Shown: in pieces, positions 29,356 to 39,152 of the stretch
Numbering within the stretch: position 1 is the stretch's first letter
Layout of the letters: every line of letters begins with the position of its first letter
Source: Actinomycetes bacterium
Lineage (GTDB): Bacteria; Actinomycetota; Thermoleophilia; BMS3ABIN01
Length of the DNA: 64,000 bases
NCBI GenBank assembly: GCA_021791195.1
Contig: JAJYXB010000022.1
Coordinates: 144,245-208,244 of the forward strand
Direction: 5' to 3'
Translations under genes and position numbers: made by a program
The notes under the pieces: model-generated
Database searches by the model: none
Told to the model about the DNA's origin: nothing
The model's input: the letters and a program-made list of their open reading frames with translations, nothing else

Positions 29356-30074
29356 TCCTTTATCCGGCTATCGACATCCAGGGCGGCGAATGCGTGCGTC
29401 TGAGGCGCGGCGATTTCAGCGACGTGACTGTTTTCAGCGCCGATCCCGTCGCCCGGGCGCAGGAATGGCAGCGGGAAGGGGCGCAGGCGCTGCACGTGGT
29501 CGATCTGGACGGCGCCCGCGAAGGCCGGCTGGTCAACCTGGCCCAGGTCGAGGAGATCGGCGAAACCTTGTCCATCCCGGTGGAGTACGGCGGCGGCATC
29601 CGCAATATCGCAGACCTGAAGATGCTGGTGCAGGGCTCGATCAGCCGGGTCGTCATCGGCACCGCCGCCGTCACCGATGAGGCATTTCTGCGCGAAGCGG
29701 TGCGGCTGCTGGGCGAGCGCCTGGTGGTCAGCATCGACGCCGACCGGGGGCTGGTGACGACGCATGGCTGGCAGGAGCGCAGCGCCGTCAGCGCCGTCAG
29801 GTTCGCCGGCTTCCTCAAGGGCGAGGGGGTCGCGCATGTGCTGTACACGGACATCGAGCGCGACGGCATGCTGATGGGCATGAACCTCGAATCCACCCGC
29901 GAGCTGGCCGAGGCGGTGGATATCGACATCATCGCCTCCGGCGGTATCTCCAGCCTCGAGGACCTCCGGCGGCTGAAGGCGCTGGGGCTGCCGAATATCT
30001 CCAGCGTTATCGTCGGGCGGGCGCTCTACGAGGGCCGCTTCACGGTGGCGCAGGCGCGGGAGATACTGGACTGA
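29352..30074 (+). CDS. hisA: phosphoribosylformimino-5-aminoimidazole carboxamide ribotide isomerase
   Basis: A 240-residue TIM barrel that isomerises ProFAR. Seen: [20 protein letters not shown] with the catalytic Asp, [44 protein letters not shown] and [13 protein letters not shown]. In some actinobacteria this enzyme (PriA-type) also does the TrpF step; whether this one does cannot be read from motifs. It overlaps hisH. Confidence 0.95.
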   Translation: MILYPAIDIQGGECVRLRRGDFSDVTVFSADPVARAQEWQREGAQALHVVDLDGAREGRLVNLAQVEEIGETLSIPVEYGGGIRNIADLKMLVQGSISRVVIGTAAVTDEAFLREAVRLLGERLVVSIDADRGLVTTHGWQERSAVSAVRFAGFLKGEGVAHVLYTDIERDGMLMGMNLESTRELAEAVDIDIIASGGISSLEDLRRLKALGLPNISSVIVGRALYEGRFTVAQAREILD

Positions 30075-30129
30075 GCCGCTGCCGGTCGCGGCCAGCGGAA
30101 AGAATCATCGACTGGATCAGGAATATTTC

Positions 30130-30921
30130 ATGCTGAGCAAACGCATCATCCCCTGCCTCGACGTGCGTAACGGCCGCGTGGTCAAGGGCATCCGCTTCGT
30201 GGACATCCGCGACGCCGGCGATCCCGTGGAGCTGGCGGCCGCCTATGACCGTGAAGGCGCCGACGAGCTGGTTTTCCTCGATATCACCGCTTCCCATGAG
30301 CGCCGTGAAACGGTGGTCGACCTGGCGCGCCGCTGCGCGGAGCAGCTGTTCATCCCCTTCACCATCGGCGGCGGCATGCGCGACGAGTCAGATATCCGCA
30401 AGGTGCTCAAAGCGGGTGCGGACAAGATCGCGATCAATTCCGCGGCGCTGGAGAACCCGGACGTCATCAACCGCTGCTCGAAGCGGTTCGGGGCGCAGTG
30501 CATCGTGGTAGCCATCGACGCCAAGCTGGTGGAGCTGGAGCCGCAAAAGAAATGGGAAGCTTATGTCCATGGCGGCCGCACGCCCACCGGGCGCGATGCC
30601 GTCGAGTGGGCCCGGGAGGCGGTGGAGCGCGGCGCCGGCGAGATCCTGCTGACGAGCATGGACGCCGACGGCACCAAGAATGGCTACGACATCGACCTGA
30701 CGCGGGCCGTCACCGAAGCGGTCAATGTGCCGGTGATAGCCTCGGGCGGCGCCGGCAACCTCGATCATCTGGTGGAGGTGGTCAAGGAGGCGGACGCCGA
30801 TGCGGTGCTGGCGGCCTCCATCTTCCATTACGGCACTTATTCGATCCGGGAGGCCAAGGAGCACATGGCTGCGGCCGGCATCTGCATGCGGCTGCTGTCC
30901 GGGCCGCAGGCGCTGGCCTGA
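30130..30921 (+). CDS. hisF: imidazole glycerol phosphate synthase, cyclase subunit
   Basis: A 263-residue TIM-barrel cyclase producing IGP and AICAR from PRFAR and HisH-derived ammonia. Seen: [71 protein letters not shown] and [13 protein letters not shown]. Catalytic Asp residues occur in CLDV and TSMDADG. It is the last his gene here; hisI/hisE and hisC are not in the window. Confidence 0.96.
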   Translation: MLSKRIIPCLDVRNGRVVKGIRFVDIRDAGDPVELAAAYDREGADELVFLDITASHERRETVVDLARRCAEQLFIPFTIGGGMRDESDIRKVLKAGADKIAINSAALENPDVINRCSKRFGAQCIVVAIDAKLVELEPQKKWEAYVHGGRTPTGRDAVEWAREAVERGAGEILLTSMDADGTKNGYDIDLTRAVTEAVNVPVIASGGAGNLDHLVEVVKEADADAVLAASIFHYGTYSIREAKEHMAAAGICMRLLSGPQALA

Positions 30922-31002
30922 AGCGAGCGCGCGGGCAAGCAGTTCCGGGGCAGGATCAGCTGAAAATGCAGCCAATAAAACCGGCAGCAGCCTGAAGGCG
31001 GT

Positions 31003-31152
31003 TTAAAAAAGTGATGACAGGCCGGCGACCGTGATCAGCGTCGCCAGCAGGGCGGCGCCATAGGTCGGAAGCGGCACCCGCCTGCCGGAGGCGGCGACTG
31101 CCCGGGCCACCTGCTCTGCCTTCATGGCCGGTTTCCTGATTTTTGCCATCAT
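31003..31152 (-). CDS. small single-TM protein, hypothetical
   Basis: A 49-codon minus-strand frame preceded by GGGAAAGGGAAATTC. The peptide starts MMAKIRKPAMKAEQVARAV and ends PTYGAALLATLITVAGLSSL: basic helix then one hydrophobic segment. Such short basic-hydrophobic proteins are easily missed but also arise by chance. No family is recognised. Confidence 0.35.
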   Translation of the reverse strand: MMAKIRKPAMKAEQVARAVAASGRRVPLPTYGAALLATLITVAGLSSLF

Positions 31153-31180
31153 TGAATTTCCCTTTCCCTCGCGACATCCA

Positions 31181-31208
31181 GCCCGGCGATTTCCGGGCCT
31201 CATTTTTT
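31181..31208 (+). terminator. intrinsic terminator between hisF and metK
   Basis: GCCCGG pairs with CCGGGC across CGATTT, followed by CTCATTTTTT. It would stop read-through from the his operon before metK. Confidence 0.6.
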
Positions 31209-31339
31209 CCCGCTTCGATAGCTTTTAAAACGACTTGCTGCTAGACTTTAGAACAAGTTTCGTTCCTGCAATTATTTCTGTCTTCTCTTATGGCGCGGGG
31301 CGCTTTGGAGGACTTTCTTACCCACTGGAGGAAGAAGCA

Positions 31340-32593
31340 ATGGCAAAAAAAGACTATCTGTTCACTTCCGAGTCGGTGACGGAAGGGCACCCGGACAAGA
31401 TCGCCGACCAGATCTCCGACGCCGTTCTGGACGCCGTCCTGAAAGAGGATCCCTTCGGGCGCGTCGCCTGTGAGACGCTGGTGACGACCGGCCTGGTCGT
31501 GGTCGGCGGCGAGATCACCACCGAAACCTATGTCGACATCCCCAAGCTTGTGCGCGAGACGGTGCTTGACATCGGTTATAACCGTGCAAAATATGGTTTT
31601 GACGGCGATACCTGCGGCGTCATCGTCGCGCTCGACGAGCAGTCTCCCGATATCGCCCAGGGTGTCAACCAGGCTTTCGAGGTCCGCACCGACGCCGATG
31701 ATGAGGACCCGCTCGACCTGCAGGGCGCCGGCGATCAGGGGATGATGTTTGGCTATGCCTGCAACGAGACGCCCGAGCTGATGCCGATGCCGATCCTGCT
31801 GGCCCATCAGCTGAGCAAGCGGCTGTCGGAGGTGCGCAAGAGCGGTGTGCTGCCTTATCTGCGGCCGGATGGCAAGACGCAGGTGACGATCCGTTACGAG
31901 AACGACAAGCCGGCCGAGATCCTCACGGTGGTCATTTCCACGCAGCACAAGCCGAACATCGACATCGATTCGATGATCAAGCCCGATCTGATCGAGCATG
32001 TTGTCAATCCGATCCTGCCCGAGAACCTGTACGATCCTGACAGGATCGAGATTCTGGTCAATCCGACCGGGAAGTTCGTCGTCGGCGGTCCCATGGGCGA
32101 CTGCGGCCTCACCGGACGCAAGATCATCGTTGACACTTACGGCGGCGCGGCGCGGCACGGCGGCGGCGCTTTCTCCGGCAAGGATCCGACAAAGGTCGAC
32201 CGCTCTGCCGCCTATGCCTGCCGGCACGTAGCCAAGAACGTCGTGGCCGCGGGCCTGGCGGAAAAGTGCGAAGTGCAGGTGGCGTACGCCATCGGCGTCG
32301 CGCATCCGGTCTCGGTGATGGTGGAATGTTTCGGCACCGAGCAGATCGAGCTGGCAAGGATCAACGAACTGATCAAAAAGCATTTCGACCTGCGGCCAGC
32401 CGCCATCCTGCGCGACCTGGACCTGCGCCGGCCGATCTATCAGAAGACGGCGGCCTACGGGCATTTCGGCCGCCACGATCACGATTTCACCTGGGAACGC
32501 ACCGACAAGGCCGACGCGCTGCGTGCCGCTGCCGGCCTGCCGGCGGCGAAGGCGAAGACTGCTGACGATCAGGCGCTGCGCGTGGCGGAATAA
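31340..32593 (+). CDS. metK: S-adenosylmethionine synthase
   Basis: A 417-residue enzyme making SAM from methionine and ATP. Seen: [36 protein letters not shown], the P-loop-like [16 protein letters not shown] and [16 protein letters not shown]. The ATG follows GGAGG by 8 nt; the open stretch upstream (from 31235) has no such site. No SAM riboswitch was recognised in the leader. Confidence 0.97.
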   Translation: MAKKDYLFTSESVTEGHPDKIADQISDAVLDAVLKEDPFGRVACETLVTTGLVVVGGEITTETYVDIPKLVRETVLDIGYNRAKYGFDGDTCGVIVALDEQSPDIAQGVNQAFEVRTDADDEDPLDLQGAGDQGMMFGYACNETPELMPMPILLAHQLSKRLSEVRKSGVLPYLRPDGKTQVTIRYENDKPAEILTVVISTQHKPNIDIDSMIKPDLIEHVVNPILPENLYDPDRIEILVNPTGKFVVGGPMGDCGLTGRKIIVDTYGGAARHGGGAFSGKDPTKVDRSAAYACRHVAKNVVAAGLAEKCEVQVAYAIGVAHPVSVMVECFGTEQIELARINELIKKHFDLRPAAILRDLDLRRPIYQKTAAYGHFGRHDHDFTWERTDKADALRAAAGLPAAKAKTADDQALRVAE

Positions 32594-32622
32594 GCAGGCG
32601 CGGCACGATTACGGTTATCAGG

Positions 32623-32649
32623 GCCGCCTGCATGGGCGGCTCTTTTTTT
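32623..32649 (+). terminator. intrinsic terminator after metK
   Basis: GCCGCC pairs with GGCGGC across TGCATG, followed by TC and seven T. Confidence 0.85.
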
Positions 32650-32674
32650 GGGCGGAGCTGTCTTCCAGGAGCGT

Positions 32675-32680
32675 TATAAT
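32675..32680 (+). promoter_or_regulatory. -10 box of priA, leaderless placement
   Basis: TATAAT ends 6 nt before the priA ATG at 32687, right after the metK terminator. The expected transcription start is at the start codon. Confidence 0.5.
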
Positions 32681-32686
32681 ATCTGT

Positions 32687-35065
32687 ATGTCCTCCTCTCC
32701 CGATGCTGTTGATTGCCTGAATGGAGCCGGCCTGGCGCCGGAGCCCGCCGCCACGGCGGTCGCGGCTGGCGCCGTTTTCGCTCTTCCGGTCGCGCGCGTG
32801 TTTATCCAGCTCAAGACCCGCTCGCTGGCGCGCGCTTTTGACTACCGCGTTCCCGAGCGTCTGCGGCAGCGCCTGGTCCCGGGTTCGGTCGTCCTGGTGC
32901 CGTTTGGCCGGCGGAAGGTGCTGGGCGTGGTGTCGGCCTTGGAGGAAACGTCGGAGCTGCCGGATTCGCGGCTGATGGACCTGGAAGAAGTCCTGGATTT
33001 CCCCCCGGTGCCGGAACCGCTGATCAGGCTCAGCCTCTGGCTTGCCGCGTATTACTACTGTCCGGCCGCGTCGGCGCTGGCGCTGGCGCTTCCCCCGGGC
33101 GGGCTGCCGCCGCTGGTCAGGGAGGCGGCTGCGGATGGCCGGGAACCGGTTTACCGCCTGAAGCGGCCGCCGGTCAGGCCCAGGCGCTTGCAGTTTGTCC
33201 GCCTGAGTCAGACAGAAGCCGCTGGCAGCGCTGCGGGCGGCGACGTTAAGCCGCGCGGCGAAGCTCAGGCGCGGGTGCTGGACGCGCTGTCCACCGCCGG
33301 AGAGCTGCCGCTGGCGGAGCTCAGGCGCCGGGCAGGCGTCAGCGGCTCGCCCATCAAGTCGCTGGCGGAAAGCGGCCTGGTGGAGGTGTTCACCCGCCAG
33401 GTGCGCCGCAGCTCCCTGCGCTACTACGCCGGCGCTGAAGCAGGAGCGGCAGCGGGCCAGGCGCCGGTATTGAATCCGGCGCAGGCAGAGGCGCTGGCTG
33501 CCGTGGTCGCGCGCCTGGACGCCGCGGATCCTGCCGGCCGCAGCCGCCCCATCCTGCTGGAAGGGGTCCCGGGCGCGGGCAAGACCGAGGTATATATCCG
33601 CGCCATCGAGGCGGCGGTGCGGCGCGGCGGCCGCGCAATCGTTCTCATCCCTGAGATCTCGCTCACGCACCAGGCGGTCAAACGCTTCCGGCGCCGGTTT
33701 GGCGAGCGGATCGCCGTTTATCACAGCGCCCTCAGCCCCGGTGAGCGCTACGACGAGTACATGCGCATCCGTGATGGAAGCGCCGACGTGGTTATCGGTC
33801 CGCGCTCGGCCCTGTTTGCGCCGCTGCCCGATCTGAAGATTATCGTGATCGACGAAGAGAACGACAGTTCATTCAAGCAGGAGAGCGACCCGCGTTATGA
33901 CGCCCGCCGCGTCGCCCTGGAGCGGGCGCGGCTGGAGGGGGCGGCGCTGGTCTATGGCAGCGCCACACCGAGCCTGGAAAGCCGTCACCTGGTTCGGGAC
34001 CGCTTCTGCCTGCCGGAGCGGGCTACGGGCGCTTCGATGCCGGCCGTCTCCATCGTTGACATGTGTCAGGAAAGCGACATGATTTTCAGCCAGGCGCTGC
34101 TGGAGGCGATCGACGCCGCCATGGCGGCGGATGAAAAAGCGATCCTGCTGCTGAACCGGCGCGGTTATGCCAGCTATCTGCAATGCGGTCAATGTGGACA
34201 CGTCTGGCAGTGCGGCAACTGCGAAGTCTCGCTCACGATCCACGCGCGTTCGCGGCGCCTGCTCTGTCATCACTGCGGCCACGAGGAGCCGTTGCCGGGC
34301 GTTTGCCCCGAATGCGGCGCCGCCGAGCTGCGCCGCTGGGGCATCGGCACGCAGCGGGTGGAGGAAGAGCTGAAGCGCCGCTTTCCGGAAGCCCCGGTTT
34401 TCCGTCTGGATGCCGACTCCGCCCAGGGTTATGGCGAAGGGCCGCGCATCCTAGAGGAGTTCGGCCGGCCCGGCAGGGCGATCCTGCTGGGTACGCAGAT
34501 GGTGGCCAAGGGGCATCACTTCCCGGAGGTTACGCTGGCGGCGGTGCTCAACGCGGATCTGACCCTGCAGTTCCCCGAGTTTCGCGCCGAGGAGCAGACT
34601 TTTGCGCTGCTGGTGCAGCTGGCGGGGCGCAGCGGCCGCGCCGGCAAGCCCGGGCGGGTGTTGATACAGACGTGGAATGCGGATATTGAATGTATTAAAA
34701 TGGCGGCGAATCTGGAGTTGGATGAGTTTTACGGACGGGAGCTCGACCGCCGCCGCCGGCTGGGTTATCCGCCGTTCGCCAGCCTGATCAATATCGTCTG
34801 CCTCTCGCATGAGGAAGACAAGCCGGGTCAGGCGGCGGAGTTCCTGAAAGGCAAGCTCCAGGCCGTGGCGGACGGGGAGCAGATCCTCGGCCCGGCAGGG
34901 CTTTTCCGGCTGCAGGGTTGGTACCGCAGCCACATTGTGGTAAAGACGGATGATCTGGCGCGTACGCTGGCGGCGTTCGGTCCCGTGATCGAGCACTACC
35001 GGGGGCCGTATGACACGCGTGCGGTCAGGATAACCGTCGACGTGGATCCGCAGCGGCTGTCATGA
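32687..35065 (+). CDS. priA: primosomal protein N' (PriA helicase)
   Basis: About 792 residues. An N-terminal DNA-binding domain (VARVFIQLKTRSLARAFDYR, LVPGSVVLVPFGRRKVLGVV) precedes a helicase core with Walker A GVPGAGKTEVYIRAIE and Walker B VIDEEND, where DEEH is usual. It has the zinc-binding Cys cluster (CGQCGHVWQCGNC, LLCHHCGH, CPECGA) and ATQMVAKGHHFPEV-type motif V. It restarts stalled forks by loading the replisome. The ATG at 32687 is preferred over a TTG at 32648, which lies inside the terminator. Confidence 0.94.
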   Translation: MSSSPDAVDCLNGAGLAPEPAATAVAAGAVFALPVARVFIQLKTRSLARAFDYRVPERLRQRLVPGSVVLVPFGRRKVLGVVSALEETSELPDSRLMDLEEVLDFPPVPEPLIRLSLWLAAYYYCPAASALALALPPGGLPPLVREAAADGREPVYRLKRPPVRPRRLQFVRLSQTEAAGSAAGGDVKPRGEAQARVLDALSTAGELPLAELRRRAGVSGSPIKSLAESGLVEVFTRQVRRSSLRYYAGAEAGAAAGQAPVLNPAQAEALAAVVARLDAADPAGRSRPILLEGVPGAGKTEVYIRAIEAAVRRGGRAIVLIPEISLTHQAVKRFRRRFGERIAVYHSALSPGERYDEYMRIRDGSADVVIGPRSALFAPLPDLKIIVIDEENDSSFKQESDPRYDARRVALERARLEGAALVYGSATPSLESRHLVRDRFCLPERATGASMPAVSIVDMCQESDMIFSQALLEAIDAAMAADEKAILLLNRRGYASYLQCGQCGHVWQCGNCEVSLTIHARSRRLLCHHCGHEEPLPGVCPECGAAELRRWGIGTQRVEEELKRRFPEAPVFRLDADSAQGYGEGPRILEEFGRPGRAILLGTQMVAKGHHFPEVTLAAVLNADLTLQFPEFRAEEQTFALLVQLAGRSGRAGKPGRVLIQTWNADIECIKMAANLELDEFYGRELDRRRRLGYPPFASLINIVCLSHEEDKPGQAAEFLKGKLQAVADGEQILGPAGLFRLQGWYRSHIVVKTDDLARTLAAFGPVIEHYRGPYDTRAVRITVDVDPQRLS

Positions 35066-35125
35066 AGCAGGCCTCAGCCAATCGCGACGCCGGACGGCCG
35101 GGCGATGATAAAGGGGATGTAAGCT

Positions 35126-35653
35126 TTGGGAATCGATGAAAAGACAAAAGCTGCCGCCTGGCAGCAGATCCGGCAGTACGGCGACCCCGTGCTTATGGAG
35201 GAATCCCGGGCAGTCGAGCCCGGTGAAGAAGCGCGCCTGCTTTCGGGGCGCATGATCAAGATCATGTACGGCGCCGACGGCGTCGGGCTGGCGGCGCCGC
35301 AGATCGGCATCCTGCAGAGGCTGATCGTGTTCCGCTTCGGCAGCGAGGAACCGCAGGTGCTGCTCAACCCGGAGATCACCTGGCAGTCGGAAGACACCGC
35401 CACCGAGGCCGAGGGCTGCCTGAGCTTCGCCAGCCTGTGCGTCGACGTGGAGCGGGCGCTCGGCATCAGGGTGCGGGGACAGGATCTGGAGGGCAACCCG
35501 GCCGGGTTCGAGCTGGACGGGCTTCAGGCCCGCATCCTCCAGCACGAGATCGATCACCTGAGTGGCGTGATGATCCATAACCGCACCTCCCGCGAGCAGC
35601 GCAAGGATCTGATGGGCCGGCTGCGGCAGGTAAAACTCCCCGGCGAGCGGTAG
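35126..35653 (+). CDS. def: peptide deformylase
   Basis: A 175-residue metalloenzyme removing the formyl group from nascent N-termini. The three motifs are intact: GVGLAAPQIG (52-61 region), EGCLSF and QHEIDHLSG, supplying one Cys and two His metal ligands plus the catalytic Glu. The TTG start follows AAAGGGGA. It lies between priA and fmt; fmt begins 6 nt after its stop. Confidence 0.95.
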   Translation: MGIDEKTKAAAWQQIRQYGDPVLMEESRAVEPGEEARLLSGRMIKIMYGADGVGLAAPQIGILQRLIVFRFGSEEPQVLLNPEITWQSEDTATEAEGCLSFASLCVDVERALGIRVRGQDLEGNPAGFELDGLQARILQHEIDHLSGVMIHNRTSREQRKDLMGRLRQVKLPGER

Positions 35654-35659
35654 CGCTGC

Positions 35660-36601
35660 GTGAAAATAGCCTTCGCTGGCACACCCCGGTTCGGCGCCCA
35701 GGTGCTGGAAGCGCTCATCGCCTCCTCCCATGAAATCGTGGCAGTCTTCACGCAGCCGGACCGTCCCGCCGGCCGCGGCCTGGCGCCGCGGATGTCGCCG
35801 GTCAAGCAGCTGGCGCTGGCCGCGGGGCTGCGCGTGGAGCAGCCCGCCAGTATCAGCTCCCCCGCAAGTATCGCGCTGCTAAAGGAGCTTTGCCCCCGGT
35901 TCCTGACCATAGCTGCATTCGGGCAGATACTCAAACAGGACCTGCTGGACGTCGTCCCCTGCATCAACGTCCACGGCTCGCTGCTGCCAGAGTACCGCGG
36001 CGCCGCGCCGGTGGAGCGCGCGATCATGGACGGGAAGCGGCAAACTGGCGTATCGATCATGGACGTGGTGCGGGCGCTTGATTCCGGAAGTGTCTACCTG
36101 AGGAAAACCGTGCCAATCGAGGACGCCGATGACGCCGGCTCCATCTATGAGAAGCTGGCGCGGGCCGGGGGAGAGGCGCTGGTCGAGGTTCTGGACCGGG
36201 CTGAGGCCGGGCCGCTGGCAGGCGAACCGCAGGACGAGTCGCTGGTGACCTACGCGGAGAAGATCGGACCTGGCGACCGCCACCTCGACTGGTCGCAGCC
36301 GGCCCGGCGGGTGTTCAACCGGGTGCGGGCGCTCTCGCCCCACATCGGCGCTTACGCAAAAGCCGGCGAGGCGCAGCTGAAGATCTGGAGAGCGACGCCG
36401 CCGGTGGCGGCAGGCAAGCCGCTCAGCGGTGCTTCCCTCCAGCCCGGGAAGGTGTCGCTTCGCGGCGAGGAATTGTGGGTCCAGTGTGGAGAGGGTCAGC
36501 TGCGGCTGCTGGAACTGCAGCCGGCCGGCAAACGCCGCATGAGCGCCGCCGAGTTTTTGCGCGGCTACCGCAAGCTGGTCGAAGATACGGTGTTCGGGTA
36601 A
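35660..36601 (+). CDS. fmt: methionyl-tRNA formyltransferase
   Basis: A 313-residue enzyme formylating initiator Met-tRNA with 10-formyl-THF. Seen: KIAFAGTPRFGAQVLEALIA, VFTQPDRPAGRG, the active-site segment INVHGSLLPEYRGAAPVERA and TYAEKIGPGDRHLDW at the start of the C-terminal OB-like domain. GTG start. It forms a cotranslational maturation pair with def. Confidence 0.95.
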   Translation: MKIAFAGTPRFGAQVLEALIASSHEIVAVFTQPDRPAGRGLAPRMSPVKQLALAAGLRVEQPASISSPASIALLKELCPRFLTIAAFGQILKQDLLDVVPCINVHGSLLPEYRGAAPVERAIMDGKRQTGVSIMDVVRALDSGSVYLRKTVPIEDADDAGSIYEKLARAGGEALVEVLDRAEAGPLAGEPQDESLVTYAEKIGPGDRHLDWSQPARRVFNRVRALSPHIGAYAKAGEAQLKIWRATPPVAAGKPLSGASLQPGKVSLRGEELWVQCGEGQLRLLELQPAGKRRMSAAEFLRGYRKLVEDTVFG

Positions 36602-36674
36602 CACAACATTCCGGGACCCGCCTTCCTGCTTGATGCGGCCTTGCCTCCCGCGGGAAGCGCCGATGCCAGTTTGC

Positions 36675-36680
36675 TATAAT
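36675..36680 (+). promoter_or_regulatory. -10 box upstream of the tRNA cluster
   Basis: A perfect TATAAT stands 72 nt before tRNA-Pro. No convincing -35 at 17 nt. Confidence 0.4.
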
Positions 36681-36752
36681 GTCACCGGTTGGAAGCGGAT
36701 GACCGCGGATTGGCGGATGCGCCGGTTTGCCGCCAGATTGCCGTAGTTTCGG

Positions 36753-36829
36753 CGGGGCGTGGCGCAGCTTGGTAGCGCGCTTGCTTTGGGAGCAAGAGGC
36801 CGGCGGTTCAAATCCGCCCGCCCCGACCA
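36753..36829 (+). tRNA. tRNA-Pro(TGG)
   Basis: Acceptor CGGGGCG/CGCCCCG, anticodon stem CTTGC/GCAAG with loop TTTGGGA (TGG), T loop TTCAAAT, encoded CCA. Confidence 0.96.
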
Positions 36830-36955
36830 GATTCAGGATCGTTGGTCTGGAAACTGCCGGCTTTCTGGCCGTGGTATTGCTGATCAGTGGTAAATCCGAT
36901 CGAAGCTCGTATTTCAGCCGGTTGGAACGCCGCCGAAGCCTGTGTCAGCATGCGT

Positions 36956-37031
36956 GCGGGTGTAGCTCAGTTGGTAGAGCATCGGCCTTCCAAGCCGATT
37001 GTCGCGGGTTCGATCCCCGTCGCCCGCTCCA
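36956..37031 (+). tRNA. tRNA-Gly(TCC)
   Basis: Acceptor GCGGGTG/CGCCCGC, anticodon loop CTTCCAA (TCC), T loop TTCGATC, encoded CCA. Confidence 0.96.
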
Positions 37032-37107
37032 GCAGTATGGTTGAGGTTGAGCCGAGCCCTGCTCGTTTCAAGTCATCGCAACCAGGTAATCCTGAACGTG
37101 ATCTTAT

Positions 37108-37184
37108 GGTGGATGTAGCTCAGCTGGTAGAGCTCCGGATTGTGGATCCGGCGGCCGTGGGTTCAAGTCCCATCATCCACCCCA
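37108..37184 (+). tRNA. tRNA-His(GTG)
   Basis: Acceptor GTGGATG/CATCCAC with the extra G-1 paired to C73, anticodon loop TTGTGGA (GTG), T loop TTCAAGT, encoded CCA. Confidence 0.96.
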
Positions 37185-37238
37185 AACTTTTTCCGGCAGC
37201 AGCCTTCGGCGATCCCGGAATGGAATCTCACCACATCT

Positions 37239-37315
<77 letters not shown>

Positions 37316-37428
37316 AAAGAAAATCTGCTGCTCGGTAATTCCACCGCGCCTCATCCGGCGCATCGCAGCAACATCACAAACAAGATTCATTCGCCTTCCT
37401 TCGGACATCGGGATGTCATCTTTTACGC

Positions 37429-37457
37429 TTGACAAACGATAACGTTTAGCATAGCCT
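37429..37457 (+). promoter_or_regulatory. promoter of the beta-helix gene at 37547
   Basis: A perfect -35 TTGACA (37429-37434), a 17-nt spacer and TAGCCT (37452-37457). It lies 90 nt before the start codon in an AT-richer leader. Confidence 0.5.
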
Positions 37458-37546
37458 CTACCCGCTTTTTATTAACAAAAATTTTTTGGTTACAGCGCTC
37501 CGGTGAAGAAAACAGGGGATAAACAACGGGATGGAGGCTAGGGGAG

Positions 37547-38710
37547 ATGGAGAACCAATGGAAGGGTAGACGCGGCAGGATCGTTCGGAAATGCTTTGTT
37601 TTTCCTGCAATAGCGGCTTTAATCCCGGTTTTCATGTTCGCGCTGATGAGTCCGGCGGCCGCCGGCGCTGTCACTTCCGCTACCACTTATCACATCAATG
37701 CCAGCGGCGGTGGCGACTGCTCCCTGATCGGAACCTGGGATGCCGCCACCGGGACATGCTCGCTGTCCACCGATGTCACGGTCACGGGCGCTGATGGCAT
37801 TCAGATCGACAGCGACCATGTGGTGCTGGACGGCAACGGCCACACACTGACCGGCAACAACAGCGGCATCACCAATGGCGTATCCTTCAACAGCAGAACC
37901 GGCGTCACGGTCAGGAACCTGACGGTGACGAAATTCTATGCCGGTATCCGTCTGTTCAGCAGCACCGGCAACGTCCTCACCGGGAATACGGCGTCGAACT
38001 GTATCTACGGGATCGACCTGGTTTCTTCCAGCGGCAATACGCTGTCAGACAACAAGGCGACCTCGAACAATAGCGGCATCTGGCTGTCGGGGAGCTCAAA
38101 TAACAGTCTGAGCGGCAATCTTGCCGGCTCCAATGCGCTCGGTGTCCACATCGGCCAGAAGTCCAATAGTAACACTGTCCGCCAGAACAACTTCCTGAGC
38201 AATACCGCCCAGATAACGGTCGACAGCTCCTGTACCGCCAATGTATTCAGCGCGGCTCCCGCCGGCGGCAACTACTGGAGCGACTGGTCTACGCCGGACG
38301 CCAACCATGACGGTTTCGTTGACAGCCCTTACCTTTTTTCCGGCGGTCGGGACGATCTGCCGCTGGCGGCGCCCGTGGGCGGTGGGCGGCCGGATCTGCA
38401 TCTGAATAATCCCGGCCCGTTCTGGGCCTCAATTGATGACTACAATGCCAGACAGCTTTCGGTAACCTGGAGTGTTGGCAACACCGGCAGCCGCGACGCC
38501 TTCCAGGCACAGCTCACCGACAGTGTCAACACCAACGGCGTCACCCTGGTCACCGCCATGCCGCAGGTGCTTGGCAGCGGCAGGATCGCTGCCGGCGGCT
38601 CCGGCTCAGTCACACTGAAATACAGCGTGCCCCAAGGGGTGAGCGCGTGGCATTCGTCCCTGACTGCCAGCGCTGAGGACGCCGTCGGCGTCAAATATGT
38701 CTATCCGTAG
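37547..38710 (+). CDS. secreted NosD-like right-handed beta-helix protein with shared C-terminal module
   Basis: A 387-residue exported protein. The signal region has a basic start (KGRRGRIVRK) and a hydrophobic core (FPAIAALIPVFMFALM) with probable cleavage after AAAGA. Residues 60-240 are parallel beta-helix coils with repeated GNxLSxN patterns (STGNVLTGNTASNCIYGIDL, SSNNSLSGNLAGSNALGVHI). The coils end in a NYWSDW cap as in periplasmic copper-binding NosD-type repeats. The last 96 residues (from FWASIDDYNARQLSVTWSV) form the module also found in three neighbours at 40882, 41801 and 45912. Probably a surface protein binding or processing polysaccharide; the ligand is unknown. TAGGGGAG precedes the ATG. 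Confidence 0.85.
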   Translation: MENQWKGRRGRIVRKCFVFPAIAALIPVFMFALMSPAAAGAVTSATTYHINASGGGDCSLIGTWDAATGTCSLSTDVTVTGADGIQIDSDHVVLDGNGHTLTGNNSGITNGVSFNSRTGVTVRNLTVTKFYAGIRLFSSTGNVLTGNTASNCIYGIDLVSSSGNTLSDNKATSNNSGIWLSGSSNNSLSGNLAGSNALGVHIGQKSNSNTVRQNNFLSNTAQITVDSSCTANVFSAAPAGGNYWSDWSTPDANHDGFVDSPYLFSGGRDDLPLAAPVGGGRPDLHLNNPGPFWASIDDYNARQLSVTWSVGNTGSRDAFQAQLTDSVNTNGVTLVTAMPQVLGSGRIAAGGSGSVTLKYSVPQGVSAWHSSLTASAEDAVGVKYVYP

Positions 38711-38864
38711 ATCCTGTAATTTCATTTGCTTAACTGCTTCGACTGCTCTATAGTGTAAGCAGCCCATAGTTCATGGGTTTACTTGGTGTGAAGTGCTTCG
38801 ACTGGTTTCGTATGTGGCAAGTTCGAGTACTCATTCCACGGGCATGGTGAGAGGAGGAATGAAC

Positions 38865-39068
38865 TTGCCAGAAGGAACAGTCAAATGGTTCTCTGATCAG
38901 AAAGGCTTCGGCTTTATCGAGCGTGAGAACGGGAGCGATCTGTTTGTGCACTTTTCTGAGATCAAAGGCGATGGTTTTAAGACCCTCGCTGAGGGCCAGA
39001 AGGTGACTTTCGAAGCTGCGGAAGGTCCCAAGGGACCCCAGGCCACGAACGTGACTCCAATAGCTTAG
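38865..39068 (+). CDS. cold-shock protein (CspA family)
   Basis: A 67-residue single-stranded nucleic acid chaperone with both RNA-binding motifs (KGFGFI and DLFVHF) and the usual GTVKWF near the N-terminus. The TTG at 38865 is preferred: GAGGAGG sits 7 nt before it, and MPEGTVKWF is the standard N-terminus. The ATG at 38859 lies one base from that site. It has a long leader and its own terminator, as usual for csp genes. Confidence 0.93.
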   Translation: MPEGTVKWFSDQKGFGFIERENGSDLFVHFSEIKGDGFKTLAEGQKVTFEAAEGPKGPQATNVTPIA

Positions 39069-39089
39069 TTATCCATCGAGGTATCTAAC

Positions 39090-39123
39090 AAAAGGGCCCT
39101 TCTGCAGGGGGGTCCTTTTTTTG
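39090..39123 (+). terminator. intrinsic terminator after csp
   Basis: An imperfect GC-rich stem (AAAGGGCCC with GGGGGGTCCTTT across TTCTGCA), followed by a run of T. Confidence 0.75.
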
Positions 39124-39152
39124 TGCCGCCTTTCAAGGAAGTAGAGATTGAC

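Noticed and set aside
31209-31339. SAM riboswitch in the metK leader
   Set aside because: No SAM-I, SAM-II or SAM-IV core motifs were recognisable and no terminator stands between the region and the start codon.
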